Source: Bacteroidaceae bacterium
Lineage (GTDB): Bacteria > Bacteroidota > Bacteroidia > Bacteroidales > Bacteroidaceae
Assembly (NCBI GenBank): GCA_017560125.1
Contig: JAFYOS010000029.1
Span: 1 to 64,000 of the forward strand
Direction of reading: 5' to 3'
DNA length: 64,000 nucleotides
In this document: positions 6,932-17,755 of the stretch, piece after piece
How positions within the stretch are numbered: the first letter of the stretch is position 1
How the letters are laid out: every line of letters starts with the position of its first letter
Made by a program: the position numbers and the translations under genes
Notes under the pieces: generated by a model
Seen by the model: only the letters and a program-made list of their open reading frames with translations
The model's database searches: none
Told to the model about the DNA's origin: nothing

Positions 6932-7837
6932 ATGGAATTACGACAGCTGAAATATTTTGTGATGAGCGCGGAGTATCTCAATTTTTCGGAGGCCGCAAAG
7001 CATCTGTTTATTACGCAGAGTACGCTGTCGCAGCAGATTAAGCAATTGGAATTCGAACTGGGTTTTCCTCTGTTCACGCGCAGCAGTCGTCGCATGGTGC
7101 TCACCGAGGCGGGCGAGGAATTTCTGCCGTTTGCCCAGAAGACCATACGGGATGCCGAGGATGGTGTGCAGCGCCTACACGACCTGCAGCATGTGAAGGC
7201 CGGTACGTTGCGCGTGGGTGTAACGTACAGCCTCAGCTCGATGCTGACCGAGGGATTGATGCGTTTCATGAAGCACTATCCCGATGTGAAGCTGAATATA
7301 TGCTACGAAACAGTTAACCGCTTGCTGGAGCTGCTCAAGGAGCGCAAGCTCGATTTTGTGCTGTCGTACAAGCCTGTGAACGATATGCCCGAGATTGATT
7401 CCATATCGCTGTTCGAAAATCCCCTTTCGGCGGTTGTTGCTGTCACGCATCCGCTTGCCGAAAGAGGTCGCATATCCCTGGCCGAAATGCAGAACTACCC
7501 CTTAGTGCTGCCATCGAAGGATTTGCAGGCGCGCATGATGCTCGAGCGTTTGATGCAGGGTAAGGATTTTTCGCTGACATCGCAAGTGGAGCTCAACGAA
7601 ACGAATATTCTGTTGCAATTGGTTTCTACGGGCAACTATGTGACGGTGCTTTCGGCTTCGGTGGTGTTTGATAACAAGCGTTTCAAGGCGGTTCCGCTCG
7701 ACGAGCCGGACAACACCATGACGGCCTCCATGTTGACGCTGAAGGGCGCCTATCAGAAGGCTTCGGCTGCGGCGTTCATAAATATATTGCTTGATACGGA
7801 TGCTGTGAAGCGGCGAGCAATAATAGGGTGTGATTGA
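6932..7837 (+). CDS. LysR-family transcriptional regulator
   Basis: The 301-aa protein begins MELRQLKYFV and has the family's winged helix-turn-helix in residues 1-60 (FSEAAKHLFITQSTLSQQIK). A substrate-binding-like effector domain follows from about 90 to 295 (GTLRVGV, then typical alternating strands). Length is normal for the family. TATCTTCG at about 6902-6909 is a likely -7 box just upstream. LysR proteins usually bind near a divergent or neighbouring target gene. The DASS transporter upstream runs in the same direction, so its control by this regulator is only possible. A gene for a small membrane protein follows. Confidence 0.92.
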   Translation: MELRQLKYFVMSAEYLNFSEAAKHLFITQSTLSQQIKQLEFELGFPLFTRSSRRMVLTEAGEEFLPFAQKTIRDAEDGVQRLHDLQHVKAGTLRVGVTYSLSSMLTEGLMRFMKHYPDVKLNICYETVNRLLELLKERKLDFVLSYKPVNDMPEIDSISLFENPLSAVVAVTHPLAERGRISLAEMQNYPLVLPSKDLQARMMLERLMQGKDFSLTSQVELNETNILLQLVSTGNYVTVLSASVVFDNKRFKAVPLDEPDNTMTASMLTLKGAYQKASAAAFINILLDTDAVKRRAIIGCD

Positions 7838-7914
7838 TGCGCTTCCCCCGTGCGGGCGTGTCGCACACAAATAGAGTGAGTGATATTAGTATGTGATTTT
7901 TTAATTTGTTGATT

Positions 7915-8082
7915 ATGATCTGGCTGGTAATTTTTGTTATTGTGACGATCGGTTTTGTTTTCAAATGTATAGACAAGGTGCGCACTATTACGAAAAAGGA
8001 GCGCGACAGACGCAACATAATTGACGAAATGGAAATTCACGAATTGTTGGAGCATTATAAGGATTTCGACGACTACGATTGA
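7915..8082 (+). CDS. Small membrane protein, 55 aa
   Basis: An ATG at 7915 opens a frame of 55 codons ending at TGA 8080-8082. The product starts MIWLVIFVIVTIGFVFK, one clear membrane helix. A charged, probably helical cytoplasmic tail follows, rich in Lys/Arg then Glu/Asp (KKERDRRNIIDEMEIHELL) and ending in an acidic DFDDYD. No family is recognised. It lies between the LysR gene and the CotH-like gene on the same strand. The codon pattern and clean membrane-plus-tail design support a real gene, but its expression is unproven. Confidence 0.55.
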   Translation: MIWLVIFVIVTIGFVFKCIDKVRTITKKERDRRNIIDEMEIHELLEHYKDFDDYD

Positions 8083-8146
8083 GGTCGCAATGCTTCTGTG
8101 CAAATTTGTATAATAGTTGAATGATAATAGGTTTGAGCCTGTTTAT

Positions 8147-9670
8147 ATGAAAAAGGTTTGGCTGCTGTTGACCATGCTCGCTGTTGCATGGGGAGTATCG
8201 TCGTGCGACGACAGCAATGATTTTTCGGATGTTGAAGCCCCCGTGGCCGCCCGGCTCGAGGGTTTCCGTTTTTTGGCAAGCAATAACCTCATGTCGCTTA
8301 TTTCCGATGTGGAATGCTCGGTGGTGGGCGACAGCCTCGTCGATTGCCATATTCCCCATATTGTCGATGGCAAGGTGCTTGTTCCCTCGTTCGAAGTGGA
8401 GGGCGGTAGGCTCATGCTCAATGGCGAGGAGGTGATAAGCGATGTGACGGCATTGGACTGCTCGCGCCCGTTGAATATGGAGCTGGTCGGCACAGACCAC
8501 TCGAGCGCGTGCCGCCTCTGTGTGAAATGCTTCACAGGCTTGCCCGTCGTTTATATCGACACGGAGAACAAGGCTGCCATCACCTCCAAAGAGGAGTATC
8601 TAAAGGGTATAATGCGCGTGGTAGAGGATATTGTGACGCGTGGTGCGGGCGATGTCTTCGAGTGCGCCGTCAATATCAGGGGGCGCGGAAATTCTACATG
8701 GGGCTTCCCGAAAAAGCCGTATAAAATAAAATTCGACGAGAAATTTTCGCTGCTTGGCGAGCCTGCCGACAAGGAGTGGGTGCTGCTTGCCAACTACACC
8801 GACAAGACATCGTTGCGAGGCGAAACGGCCTTCGACCTTGGCCGAATGAGCAACCTCGATTATACCCCGCGCACACATTTTGTAGAGCTGATACTGAACG
8901 GGGTGTATAGCGGCACCTATCAGCTTTGCGAACAGCTGAAGGTGGCGGAACAGCGAGTGAATGTGGGCGACGACGGCTTTCTGCTAGAGATTGATTCCAA
9001 GGCTTCGGCCGCTGATGTTACATTCGATATTGCACACATAGGGCAACCGATAAATATAAAAGAGCCCGCCGTGCTGGTTGGCGACGAGGCCTATAGCTAT
9101 GTGAAGCGCTTTATCGAACAGGCTGATGCAGTCCTGTTCGGTGCGAATTTCAAGGACGAGGCCGAAGGATATGCGAAATATCTCGATGTGGAATCGTTTG
9201 TCGATTGGTATTTGATAAACGAAATAGGCAAGAACAACGACGCCTGTTTCTTTACAAGCTGCTATATGAACCTGTCGCGTGGCGGCAAACTGAAAATGGG
9301 CCCTCTTTGGGATTTTGATATAGCATTTGGAAATGTGAATTACAACGGCTGTGACGATCCCGAGGGGTTTTGGATAAAGAGGGTGCCGTGGTTCACCCGC
9401 ATGTTCGAAGATGCCCGTTTTGTGGAAAAAATAAAGGAGCGTTTTGCCTGTTTCTACGAGTCGCGCGAGAGCATTTATGCCGAAATAAATGCCAATGCCG
9501 ACTATCTGAAATATTCGGCGGTGGAGAACAACAACAAGTGGAATACGCTATACAACTATACATGGCCTAACAATCTGATTTGGGGCGCTTACGAGAACGA
9601 AGTGCAGTCGATGAAGATGTGGCTCGAAAAGCGTTTCCAATGGCTGAACGAGCAGTTCGCTGCAATGTAG
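8147..9670 (+). CDS. CotH-kinase-like lipoprotein
   Basis: I place the start at 8147, because MKKVWLLLTMLAVAWG followed by VSSC is a lipoprotein signal; the longer frame from 8117 adds ten non-signal residues. After a short N-terminal beta domain, the CotH family core is clear: NIRGRGNSTW, KKPYKIKF, EWVLLANYTDKT, LRGETAFDLGR and GPLWDFDIAFG. CotH proteins are atypical kinases first known from spore coats. Bacteroidota encode many as surface or periplasmic lipoproteins whose substrates are unknown. The length (about 507 aa) is usual. The gene stands alone, with the lon promoter downstream. Confidence 0.85.
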   Translation: MKKVWLLLTMLAVAWGVSSCDDSNDFSDVEAPVAARLEGFRFLASNNLMSLISDVECSVVGDSLVDCHIPHIVDGKVLVPSFEVEGGRLMLNGEEVISDVTALDCSRPLNMELVGTDHSSACRLCVKCFTGLPVVYIDTENKAAITSKEEYLKGIMRVVEDIVTRGAGDVFECAVNIRGRGNSTWGFPKKPYKIKFDEKFSLLGEPADKEWVLLANYTDKTSLRGETAFDLGRMSNLDYTPRTHFVELILNGVYSGTYQLCEQLKVAEQRVNVGDDGFLLEIDSKASAADVTFDIAHIGQPINIKEPAVLVGDEAYSYVKRFIEQADAVLFGANFKDEAEGYAKYLDVESFVDWYLINEIGKNNDACFFTSCYMNLSRGGKLKMGPLWDFDIAFGNVNYNGCDDPEGFWIKRVPWFTRMFEDARFVEKIKERFACFYESRESIYAEINANADYLKYSAVENNNKWNTLYNYTWPNNLIWGAYENEVQSMKMWLEKRFQWLNEQFAAM

Positions 9671-9726
9671 GGCGTTTGGGCGCGTTGCGGTTGCTATTGC
9701 TCGGCATTAAAAATAACTAAAGTTAT

Positions 9727-9757
9727 TTTGTATTGCGCTCACTTTATTGTAAATTTG
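9727..9757 (+). promoter_or_regulatory. Promoter of the lon operon
   Basis: TTTG (9727-9730), a 19-nt spacer and TAAATTTG (9750-9757) match the Bacteroidota consensus fully. The start codon of lon lies about 98 nt downstream. Confidence 0.75.
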
Positions 9758-9854
9758 CAAAAGTGGAGGTTTGTGCGATGGTGTTTCGTACTTGATGACG
9801 CCGTCGTATGTTCCATGTTGAATGATTTATGTTTGAATAATAATTGTAATAGAT

Positions 9855-12291
<2,437 letters not shown>

Positions 12292-12302
<11 letters not shown>

Positions 12303-13422
12303 CCTATTACATAAAGACAATGGCTCCGAGGCCCGTGCCGGTGTGTTGCACACCGCGCATGGCGACATCGAGACCCCCATATTCATGCCGGTGGGCACTG
12401 TCGGCTCGGTGAAAGCTGTGCAGATGCCCGAGCTGGTGACCGATATCAAGGCTCAGATAATTTTGGGCAATACCTATCATCTGTACCTTCGTCCCGGACT
12501 CGATGTGCTGAAGAATGCCGGCGGTCTGCATAAGTTCAACAGCTGGAACCGCCCCATACTCACCGACAGCGGTGGCTTTCAGGTGTTTTCGCTCAAGGAT
12601 ATTCGCAAGCTGCGCGAAGAGGGTGTCGAATTCCGTTCGCACATAGATGGTTCGAAACACTTTTTCTCTCCCGAGCGCGTGATGGATATTGAGCGCACCA
12701 TCGGAGCCGACATCATGATGGCCTTCGACGAGTGCCCTCCGGGCGATTCCGATTACAACTATGCCAAGCGCTCAATGGAGCTCACACACCGCTGGCTAGA
12801 CCGTTGCATTGCCCGTCTGAACGAAACGGAACCCATGTATGGCTACGAGCAGGCATTGTTCCCCATTGTGCAGGGCTGTGTATATCCCGAATTGCGTCGT
12901 CGCTCTGCCGAATATATCGCATCCAAGGAGTGTGCCGGCAATGCCATCGGTGGTCTTGCAGTGGGCGAGCCCACCGACAAGATGTACGAGATGATTGAGG
13001 TGGTGAACGAGATACTTCCCAAGGACAAGCCCCGCTATCTGATGGGTGTAGGTACTCCGGCCAACATACTCGAGGCTATCGAGCGTGGAGTGGATATGTT
13101 CGATTGTGTAATGCCCACCCGCAACGGCCGTAACGGTATGCTCTTCACCAAGAACGGTATAATGAACATGCGCAACGAAAAGTGGAAGAACGACTTCTCG
13201 CCCATTGAAGAGGACGGTGCTTCCTATGTCGATAGGCTCTATAGCCGTGCATATCTGCGCCACCTGTTTGTTTCGGACGAACTGCTGGCATTGCAGATTG
13301 CTTCGTTGCACAACCTTGCCTTCTACGTGTGGCTCACCGGCGAGGCGCGCAAGCACATTTTGCTCGACGACTATGCGTCGTGGAAGAAGGAGATGCTCGA
13401 AAGAGTCACTTACCGTCTTTAA
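12292..13422 (+). CDS. tgt: tRNA-guanine transglycosylase, zinc-cysteine-free form
   Basis: The 376-aa protein exchanges guanine-34 in GUN anticodons for the queuosine precursor preQ1. Visible family motifs are TDSGGFQVFSL, MAFDECPPGD, GGLAVGEP, YLMGVGTP and DCVMPTRNGRNG. It starts with GTG at 12292, inside the end of lon. The C-terminal zinc site is altered. Where Escherichia coli has C-D-C-Y-T-C before YSRAYLxHL, this protein has Gly309, Ser311 and Asp314, and only the histidine (His340) is kept. I recall this as a feature of Bacteroidota enzymes, so it is probably functional. The residues after the altered site (YSRAYLRHL, IASLHNLAFY) are normal. Confidence 0.93.
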
Positions 13423-13516
13423 TAAGAAATTGTCAGGAATTTTATAAATAATTCTTATTGAGGTTGTTCCCGCGGTTTGCCGTTGTGCGACAGGGGTGCC
13501 TCTTAACCGAAAAACG

Positions 13517-14632
13517 ATGGGTTTAAGATTATTCAAAGGTTTTTTCATAAAGAGGATAGACTGGTATATAATATCCAAGTTCCTCGGAACATATTTCTTT
13601 GCCATTGCGTTGATTATTTCAATCGTTGTAGTGTTCGACTATAACGAAAATATCGACGATTTTACAAATTACAATGTTCCGTTGAAGGCTATCATCTTCG
13701 ACTACTACATGAACTTTGTACCCTACATAACAAATATGTTCAGTGCATTGTTCGTGTTTATCGCCGTCATATATTTCACATCTAAACTGGCCGACAACTC
13801 CGAGATAATTGCGGCTTTTGCTTCGGGTGTGAGCTTCAAGCGCCTGTTGCGCCCCTATATGATTTCGGCCGGTATAATTGCTGTTCTCACATATGTGCTT
13901 GGTGCCTACATGATACCGCTCAGCAGTCAGACGCGCATCGATTTCGAGGTGCAATACAAGGGCAAGGATCAGATAGAAACAGCGCGAAATATACAGCTCG
14001 AAATTGACGCCAATACCATTGCCTACATCGAGCGATACGAAAGTCGCAACAAAACCGGTTACCGATTTTCGTTGGACAAGTTCGAGGACAAGCGCTTGGT
14101 TTCCCACATGACGGCGCGCACCATCACCTATCATCCCGAAGAGAAGTACAAGTGGACGGCCAAGGGTTGGACCATACGCGAGCTCTACGACGACAAGGAG
14201 GTTATACGCTCCGATATGCGCAATGCGCTCGATACGGTTATTCGCTTCGAACCCAGCGACTTCCTTATCACCTTGGGTATGCAGGAAACGATGACCAGCC
14301 CCAAGCTGAAGGCCTACATAGAGCAGCAAAAGGCTCGCGGAATGGCCAATGTGAAGCCCTTCGAAGTGGAGTATCACAAACGAATAGCGATGTCATTCGC
14401 CGCCTTCATCCTCACGCTCATCGGTGCTTCGCTCTCGTCGAAAAAGACAAAGGGCGGCATGGGATTGTCGCTTGGAATAGGTTTGGGACTAAGCTTCTCG
14501 TACATTCTTTTCCAGACCATATCATCGACATTTGCGCTTAACGGAAATACCCCTGTGGTGATTGCAGTGTGGTTGCCCAATATACTATATAGCTTCATTG
14601 CGGCCTATCTCTATTGGAAGGCCCCCAAATAA
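13517..14632 (+). CDS. LptF/LptG-family permease (YjgP/YjgQ)
   Basis: I choose the ATG at 13517 (MGLRLFKGFF). An upstream ATG-like extension to 13496 adds only polar residues. The 371-aa protein has the family pattern: one N-terminal membrane helix (YIISKFLGTYFFAIALIISIV), two more before residue 130, a large periplasmic beta-jellyroll (about 140-280), and three helices at the C-terminus. LptF and LptG form the inner-membrane part of the ABC transporter that lifts lipopolysaccharide to the outer membrane. Bacteroidota often encode such permeases apart from lptB. Whether this is the F or G partner is not clear. It lies in the lon-tgt-helicase gene run. Confidence 0.85.
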   Translation: MGLRLFKGFFIKRIDWYIISKFLGTYFFAIALIISIVVVFDYNENIDDFTNYNVPLKAIIFDYYMNFVPYITNMFSALFVFIAVIYFTSKLADNSEIIAAFASGVSFKRLLRPYMISAGIIAVLTYVLGAYMIPLSSQTRIDFEVQYKGKDQIETARNIQLEIDANTIAYIERYESRNKTGYRFSLDKFEDKRLVSHMTARTITYHPEEKYKWTAKGWTIRELYDDKEVIRSDMRNALDTVIRFEPSDFLITLGMQETMTSPKLKAYIEQQKARGMANVKPFEVEYHKRIAMSFAAFILTLIGASLSSKKTKGGMGLSLGIGLGLSFSYILFQTISSTFALNGNTPVVIAVWLPNILYSFIAAYLYWKAPK

Positions 14633-14640
14633 TTGCATAC

Positions 14641-16065
14641 ATGGATTTTTATGATATAGATTTCGAGGACGAGGTGCTCGATGCCCTCGATGCCATGAAT
14701 TTCAGGGAGTGTACTCCCATACAGGAAAAAACCATTATACCGCTGATGGAAGGTCGCGACCTTATAGGCGTGGCACAGACCGGTACCGGCAAGACTGCCG
14801 CCTATCTGCTGCCTGTGCTCAATAAATTGTGTCGTGGCGATTACCCTTCCGATGCCATCAACTGCGTGATTATGGCGCCCACGCGCGAGCTTGCACAGCA
14901 GATAGACCGTCAGCTCGAAGGCTTCACCTATTTTATGGATGTGTCGAGCGTTGCTGTCTATGGCGGTAACGACGGCGTGCGCTATGGTCAGGAGCTCAAG
15001 GGTATGAACCTTGGTGCCGATATTCTTGTAGCCACCCCCGGTCGTCTTATCAGCCACATCAGCTTGGGCAATGTAGATTTGTCCAAGGTGTCGTTCTTCA
15101 TCCTCGACGAGGCCGACCGCATGCTCGATATGGGTTTCTACAACGACATCATGACCATTGCCAAGCAGTTGCCAGCCAATCGTCAGACCATGCTTTTCTC
15201 GGCCACCATGCCCGAAGAGATACGCAAACTGGCCGGCAACCTTCTGAGCAACCCTGTGCAGGTGACACTGTCGTTGGCCAAGCCCGCCGACGGCATCACA
15301 CAGCAGGCCTATATCTGCCACGAGGCACAGAAGATGGGTATAATAAAGGATATGTTTTCCAAAGAGAGCGCCGAGCGTGTGATACTTTTCGTTTCGAAGA
15401 AGAGCAAGGTGCGCGAGGTGGCTACCGCTTTGCGCCGCATGGGGCTCAACGTGGGTGAAATGCACAGTGACCTCACACAGAACGAGCGCGACGAGATAAT
15501 GTTCCTGTACAAGAGCCGCAAGATAGACCTTCTTGTTGCCACCGACATTCTTGCTCGCGGTATCGACATCGACGACATACGCATAGTGATAAACTACGAT
15601 GTGCCGGGCGATTGCGACGATTATATACATCGCGTGGGACGTACTGCGCGTGCCAATACACAGGGACGAGGCATCACGCTTGTGAGCATCAACGACCAGC
15701 TGGCGTTCAAACGAATAGAAAATTTCATCGGCAAGGATATCGATAAAATACCGCTTCCCGAGGGGCTGGGCGAGGCGCCTGAGTATAACCCCAAGAAGCC
15801 CGAAAAGAGCAACGGCAAGGGTCGTCGCGGTCATTCGTCGTCGGGTAGGGGAGGCAAGCATGGTAAAAAGGGTGGTGCCCCCAAGGCGCAGGGCGACGCT
15901 TCGGCAAAGAGCAGCGCCAAGCAACAGCCTGCAACGCAGAAACCCGCGCGGGGCGATGCCGCTTCGAAAAACGGCGCGCCACGTAACAAGAAACGCAGAT
16001 ATTACGGAAAGCGCAAGAATGGCTCGCAATCGTCGGGCGGCGCTTCGGAAAACAATAAGGGTTGA
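14641..16065 (+). CDS. DEAD-box RNA helicase
   Basis: The start at 14641 (MDFYDIDFED) fits better than the upstream frame, which overlaps the previous gene. Helicase motifs appear in order: TPIQEKTI (Q motif), AQTGTGKT (I), PTRELAQQ (Ia), LDEADRMLDMGF (II), SATMP (III), LVATDILARGIDID (V) and HRVGRTAR (VI). After about residue 385 comes a long, basic tail rich in Gly, Ser, Lys and Ala, typical of RhlE/CsdA-type helicases of Bacteroidota and likely to bind RNA non-specifically. Such proteins act in ribosome assembly, cold adaptation or mRNA decay. The stop codon lies inside the terminator hairpin. Confidence 0.94.
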   Translation: MDFYDIDFEDEVLDALDAMNFRECTPIQEKTIIPLMEGRDLIGVAQTGTGKTAAYLLPVLNKLCRGDYPSDAINCVIMAPTRELAQQIDRQLEGFTYFMDVSSVAVYGGNDGVRYGQELKGMNLGADILVATPGRLISHISLGNVDLSKVSFFILDEADRMLDMGFYNDIMTIAKQLPANRQTMLFSATMPEEIRKLAGNLLSNPVQVTLSLAKPADGITQQAYICHEAQKMGIIKDMFSKESAERVILFVSKKSKVREVATALRRMGLNVGEMHSDLTQNERDEIMFLYKSRKIDLLVATDILARGIDIDDIRIVINYDVPGDCDDYIHRVGRTARANTQGRGITLVSINDQLAFKRIENFIGKDIDKIPLPEGLGEAPEYNPKKPEKSNGKGRRGHSSSGRGGKHGKKGGAPKAQGDASAKSSAKQQPATQKPARGDAASKNGAPRNKKRRYYGKRKNGSQSSGGASENNKG

Positions 16066-16084
16066 GCAATGCTCAACCCTTATT
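16054..16084. terminator. Bidirectional terminator between helicase and proC
   Basis: A perfect 14-bp stem, 16054-16067 with 16071-16084 (AATAAGGGTTGAGC and its complement), with a 3-nt loop. It contains the helicase TGA stop and serves both converging genes. Confidence 0.85.
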
Positions 16085-16104
16085 GTTTATGTAAATATAT
16101 TTCC

Positions 16105-16893
16105 CTATTTGCTCGCTTTCAGTCCGCGTATGACAGCCGATGTAAATCCGGCCTCTTCCATTTCGTTCAGTCCCTTGATGGTGATGCCGCCGGGGGTAGT
16201 CACCTTGTCAATCTCCGTTTCGGGGTTGTTGCCGCTTGCCAGCAGCAGTTCGGCAGCGCCCTTCACTGTGTGGCTCACTATTTTTTGTGCATCGGCAGGG
16301 CGAAATCCCAGTTCCACACCACCTTCGGTGGCAGCGCGTATGTAGCGCATTGCATATGCTATGCCGCACGAGGCAAGCGCGGTGCCGGCCGCTATCAGCT
16401 TCTCTTCGACAAGCATAGTGCAACCAAGCTCGTCGAACAGCCCAAGAATGGTTGCCTCCTGGCTTTTCGATGCGCCATGCGAAGCTACAAAGGTCATGCT
16501 GCTTTTCAGAGCTATCGCCGTATTGGGGATAACGCGGAACATGGCGGGTTGCTCGTCCTCTTTTGTAAGGTATTTTCCGAGCTCGTCGAACGTCACTCCG
16601 GCTGCCACCGAAACGACAATCTGCTTTCCGTAGTCCAGTTCCTCTTTTATTTCGTTTATGATGTCGGCTACAAGCCAGGGCTTCACGGCGATAATCACAA
16701 TATCGGCTGCTTTTGCAGCCTCACGGTTGTCCAGCGTCACTGCAATCTCGGCACACTGTTTTTGCAACCTCTCGAGCGTGCTTGCCGATTTTGCAGTGCA
16801 GACAATGTCGGCGGCCGATATTTTTGTGCCTTGTGCAAGCCCCATGGCTATGGCGCTGCCCATGTTTCCCGAACCTATTATTGCTATCTTCAT
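16105..16893 (-). CDS. proC: Pyrroline-5-carboxylate reductase
   Basis: I start at 16893 (MKIAIIGSGNMGSAIAMGL), the usual N-terminus with its Rossmann NAD(P)-binding motif; upstream residues lack family character. The 263-aa product reduces 1-pyrroline-5-carboxylate to proline in the cytoplasm. Typical segments are VIIAVKPW, VSVAAGVTFDELGKYL and FRVIPNTAIALKSSMTFV. The C-terminal dimer domain carries GTALASCGIAYAMRYIRA and VTTPGGITIKGLNEME. Length is normal. It is a single gene convergent with the helicase, so its promoter should lie in the spacer before the thioesterase gene. Confidence 0.94.
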   Translation of the reverse strand: MKIAIIGSGNMGSAIAMGLAQGTKISAADIVCTAKSASTLERLQKQCAEIAVTLDNREAAKAADIVIIAVKPWLVADIINEIKEELDYGKQIVVSVAAGVTFDELGKYLTKEDEQPAMFRVIPNTAIALKSSMTFVASHGASKSQEATILGLFDELGCTMLVEEKLIAAGTALASCGIAYAMRYIRAATEGGVELGFRPADAQKIVSHTVKGAAELLLASGNNPETEIDKVTTPGGITIKGLNEMEEAGFTSAVIRGLKASK

Positions 16894-17003
16894 ACTAAAA
16901 TATATTTCCACAAAAATAGTGCTTGTTGTTTGCAAAACAAAAAACCGAAGGGCTTTATATTCCCTTTGCCGCTGAAAAATGTGGTCGGTAAATGAATTTT
17001 ATG

Positions 17004-17011
17004 TATCTTTG
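17004..17011 (+). promoter_or_regulatory. -7 box that decides the start of the thioesterase gene
   Basis: TATCTTTG lies inside the longest possible reading frame (from 16992). Transcription would begin at about 17017, so translation must start at the ATG at 17037 or 17043, not upstream. Confidence 0.6.
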
Positions 17012-17036
17012 CACAAAATTAAAAATTTGTGCACGA

Positions 17037-17513
17037 ATGACAATGAAGAAGATTAAGAATCCCTGGATTGGAAAAGAGGGATATTTTTGTGTAGGTTGTT
17101 GCCCCACCAACGAGGCCGGTCTGAAAATGGAGTTTTACGAGGATGGCGATGAAATTGTATCCTATTGGCATCCGCAGGAACGTTACCAAGGATGGATAAA
17201 TGTGTTGCATGGTGGCATTCAGGCGCTTTTGCTCGACGAGATAAGCGGTTGGGTGGTGTCGCGTAAGCTGCAGACTGCTGCCGTTACTGCCAAGATGGAG
17301 CTGCAGTACAAAAAATCTATCTACACTACCGAGGATTGCCTTGAAATTCGTGGCAAAATATTGAGCCAGCGTCGCAACCTGGTGGAGATAGAGGCCAGCA
17401 TCTACAATAGCGAGAAGGAGCTTTGTTGTCGCGCGGTATCTACCTTCTTCTGCCTGCCCAAAGAGAAGGCGGTGGCCGAAATGGGCTTCGAAGATTTCGA
17501 GCTCGAGGATTAG
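17037..17513 (+). CDS. PaaI-like hotdog-fold thioesterase
   Basis: The 158-aa product (MTMKKIKNPW) has the hotdog thioesterase signature LHGGIQALLLDEISGW, where the Asp/Glu pair following HGG forms the active site, and the strand TAKMELQYKKSI after it. An N-terminal CVGCCPTNEAGLKMEF segment is common in Bacteroidota members of this group. It probably hydrolyses an acyl-CoA; the substrate is unknown. The start is set by the promoter box at 17004. The gene is alone and ends at a good terminator. Confidence 0.85.
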   Translation: MTMKKIKNPWIGKEGYFCVGCCPTNEAGLKMEFYEDGDEIVSYWHPQERYQGWINVLHGGIQALLLDEISGWVVSRKLQTAAVTAKMELQYKKSIYTTEDCLEIRGKILSQRRNLVEIEASIYNSEKELCCRAVSTFFCLPKEKAVAEMGFEDFELED

Positions 17514-17530
17514 TATATCGGGTATCATAT

Positions 17531-17565
17531 AACAGCCCGCTTCCCTTCGGGGGGCGGGCTGTTTT
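17531..17565 (+). terminator. Terminator of the thioesterase gene
   Basis: AACAGCCCGC (17531-17540) pairs with GCGGGCTGTT (17554-17563), then TTT. Confidence 0.85.
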
Positions 17566-17755
17566 TGTATAGAGCAACGGCGGTTCGTTTCCGTTTTCTT
17601 CGCACCTTGCAATTACGGCGTGGGCTGTGGAATTGTGAACAAATTATAATGCATTAAAAATAAACCGTTTTTTGTTGAAATATATTTAATAAATGTGTAC
17701 ATTAGCACGGAATTATTTTCAACAATAATAGTCGTTATTTTTAAGCAGATATATT

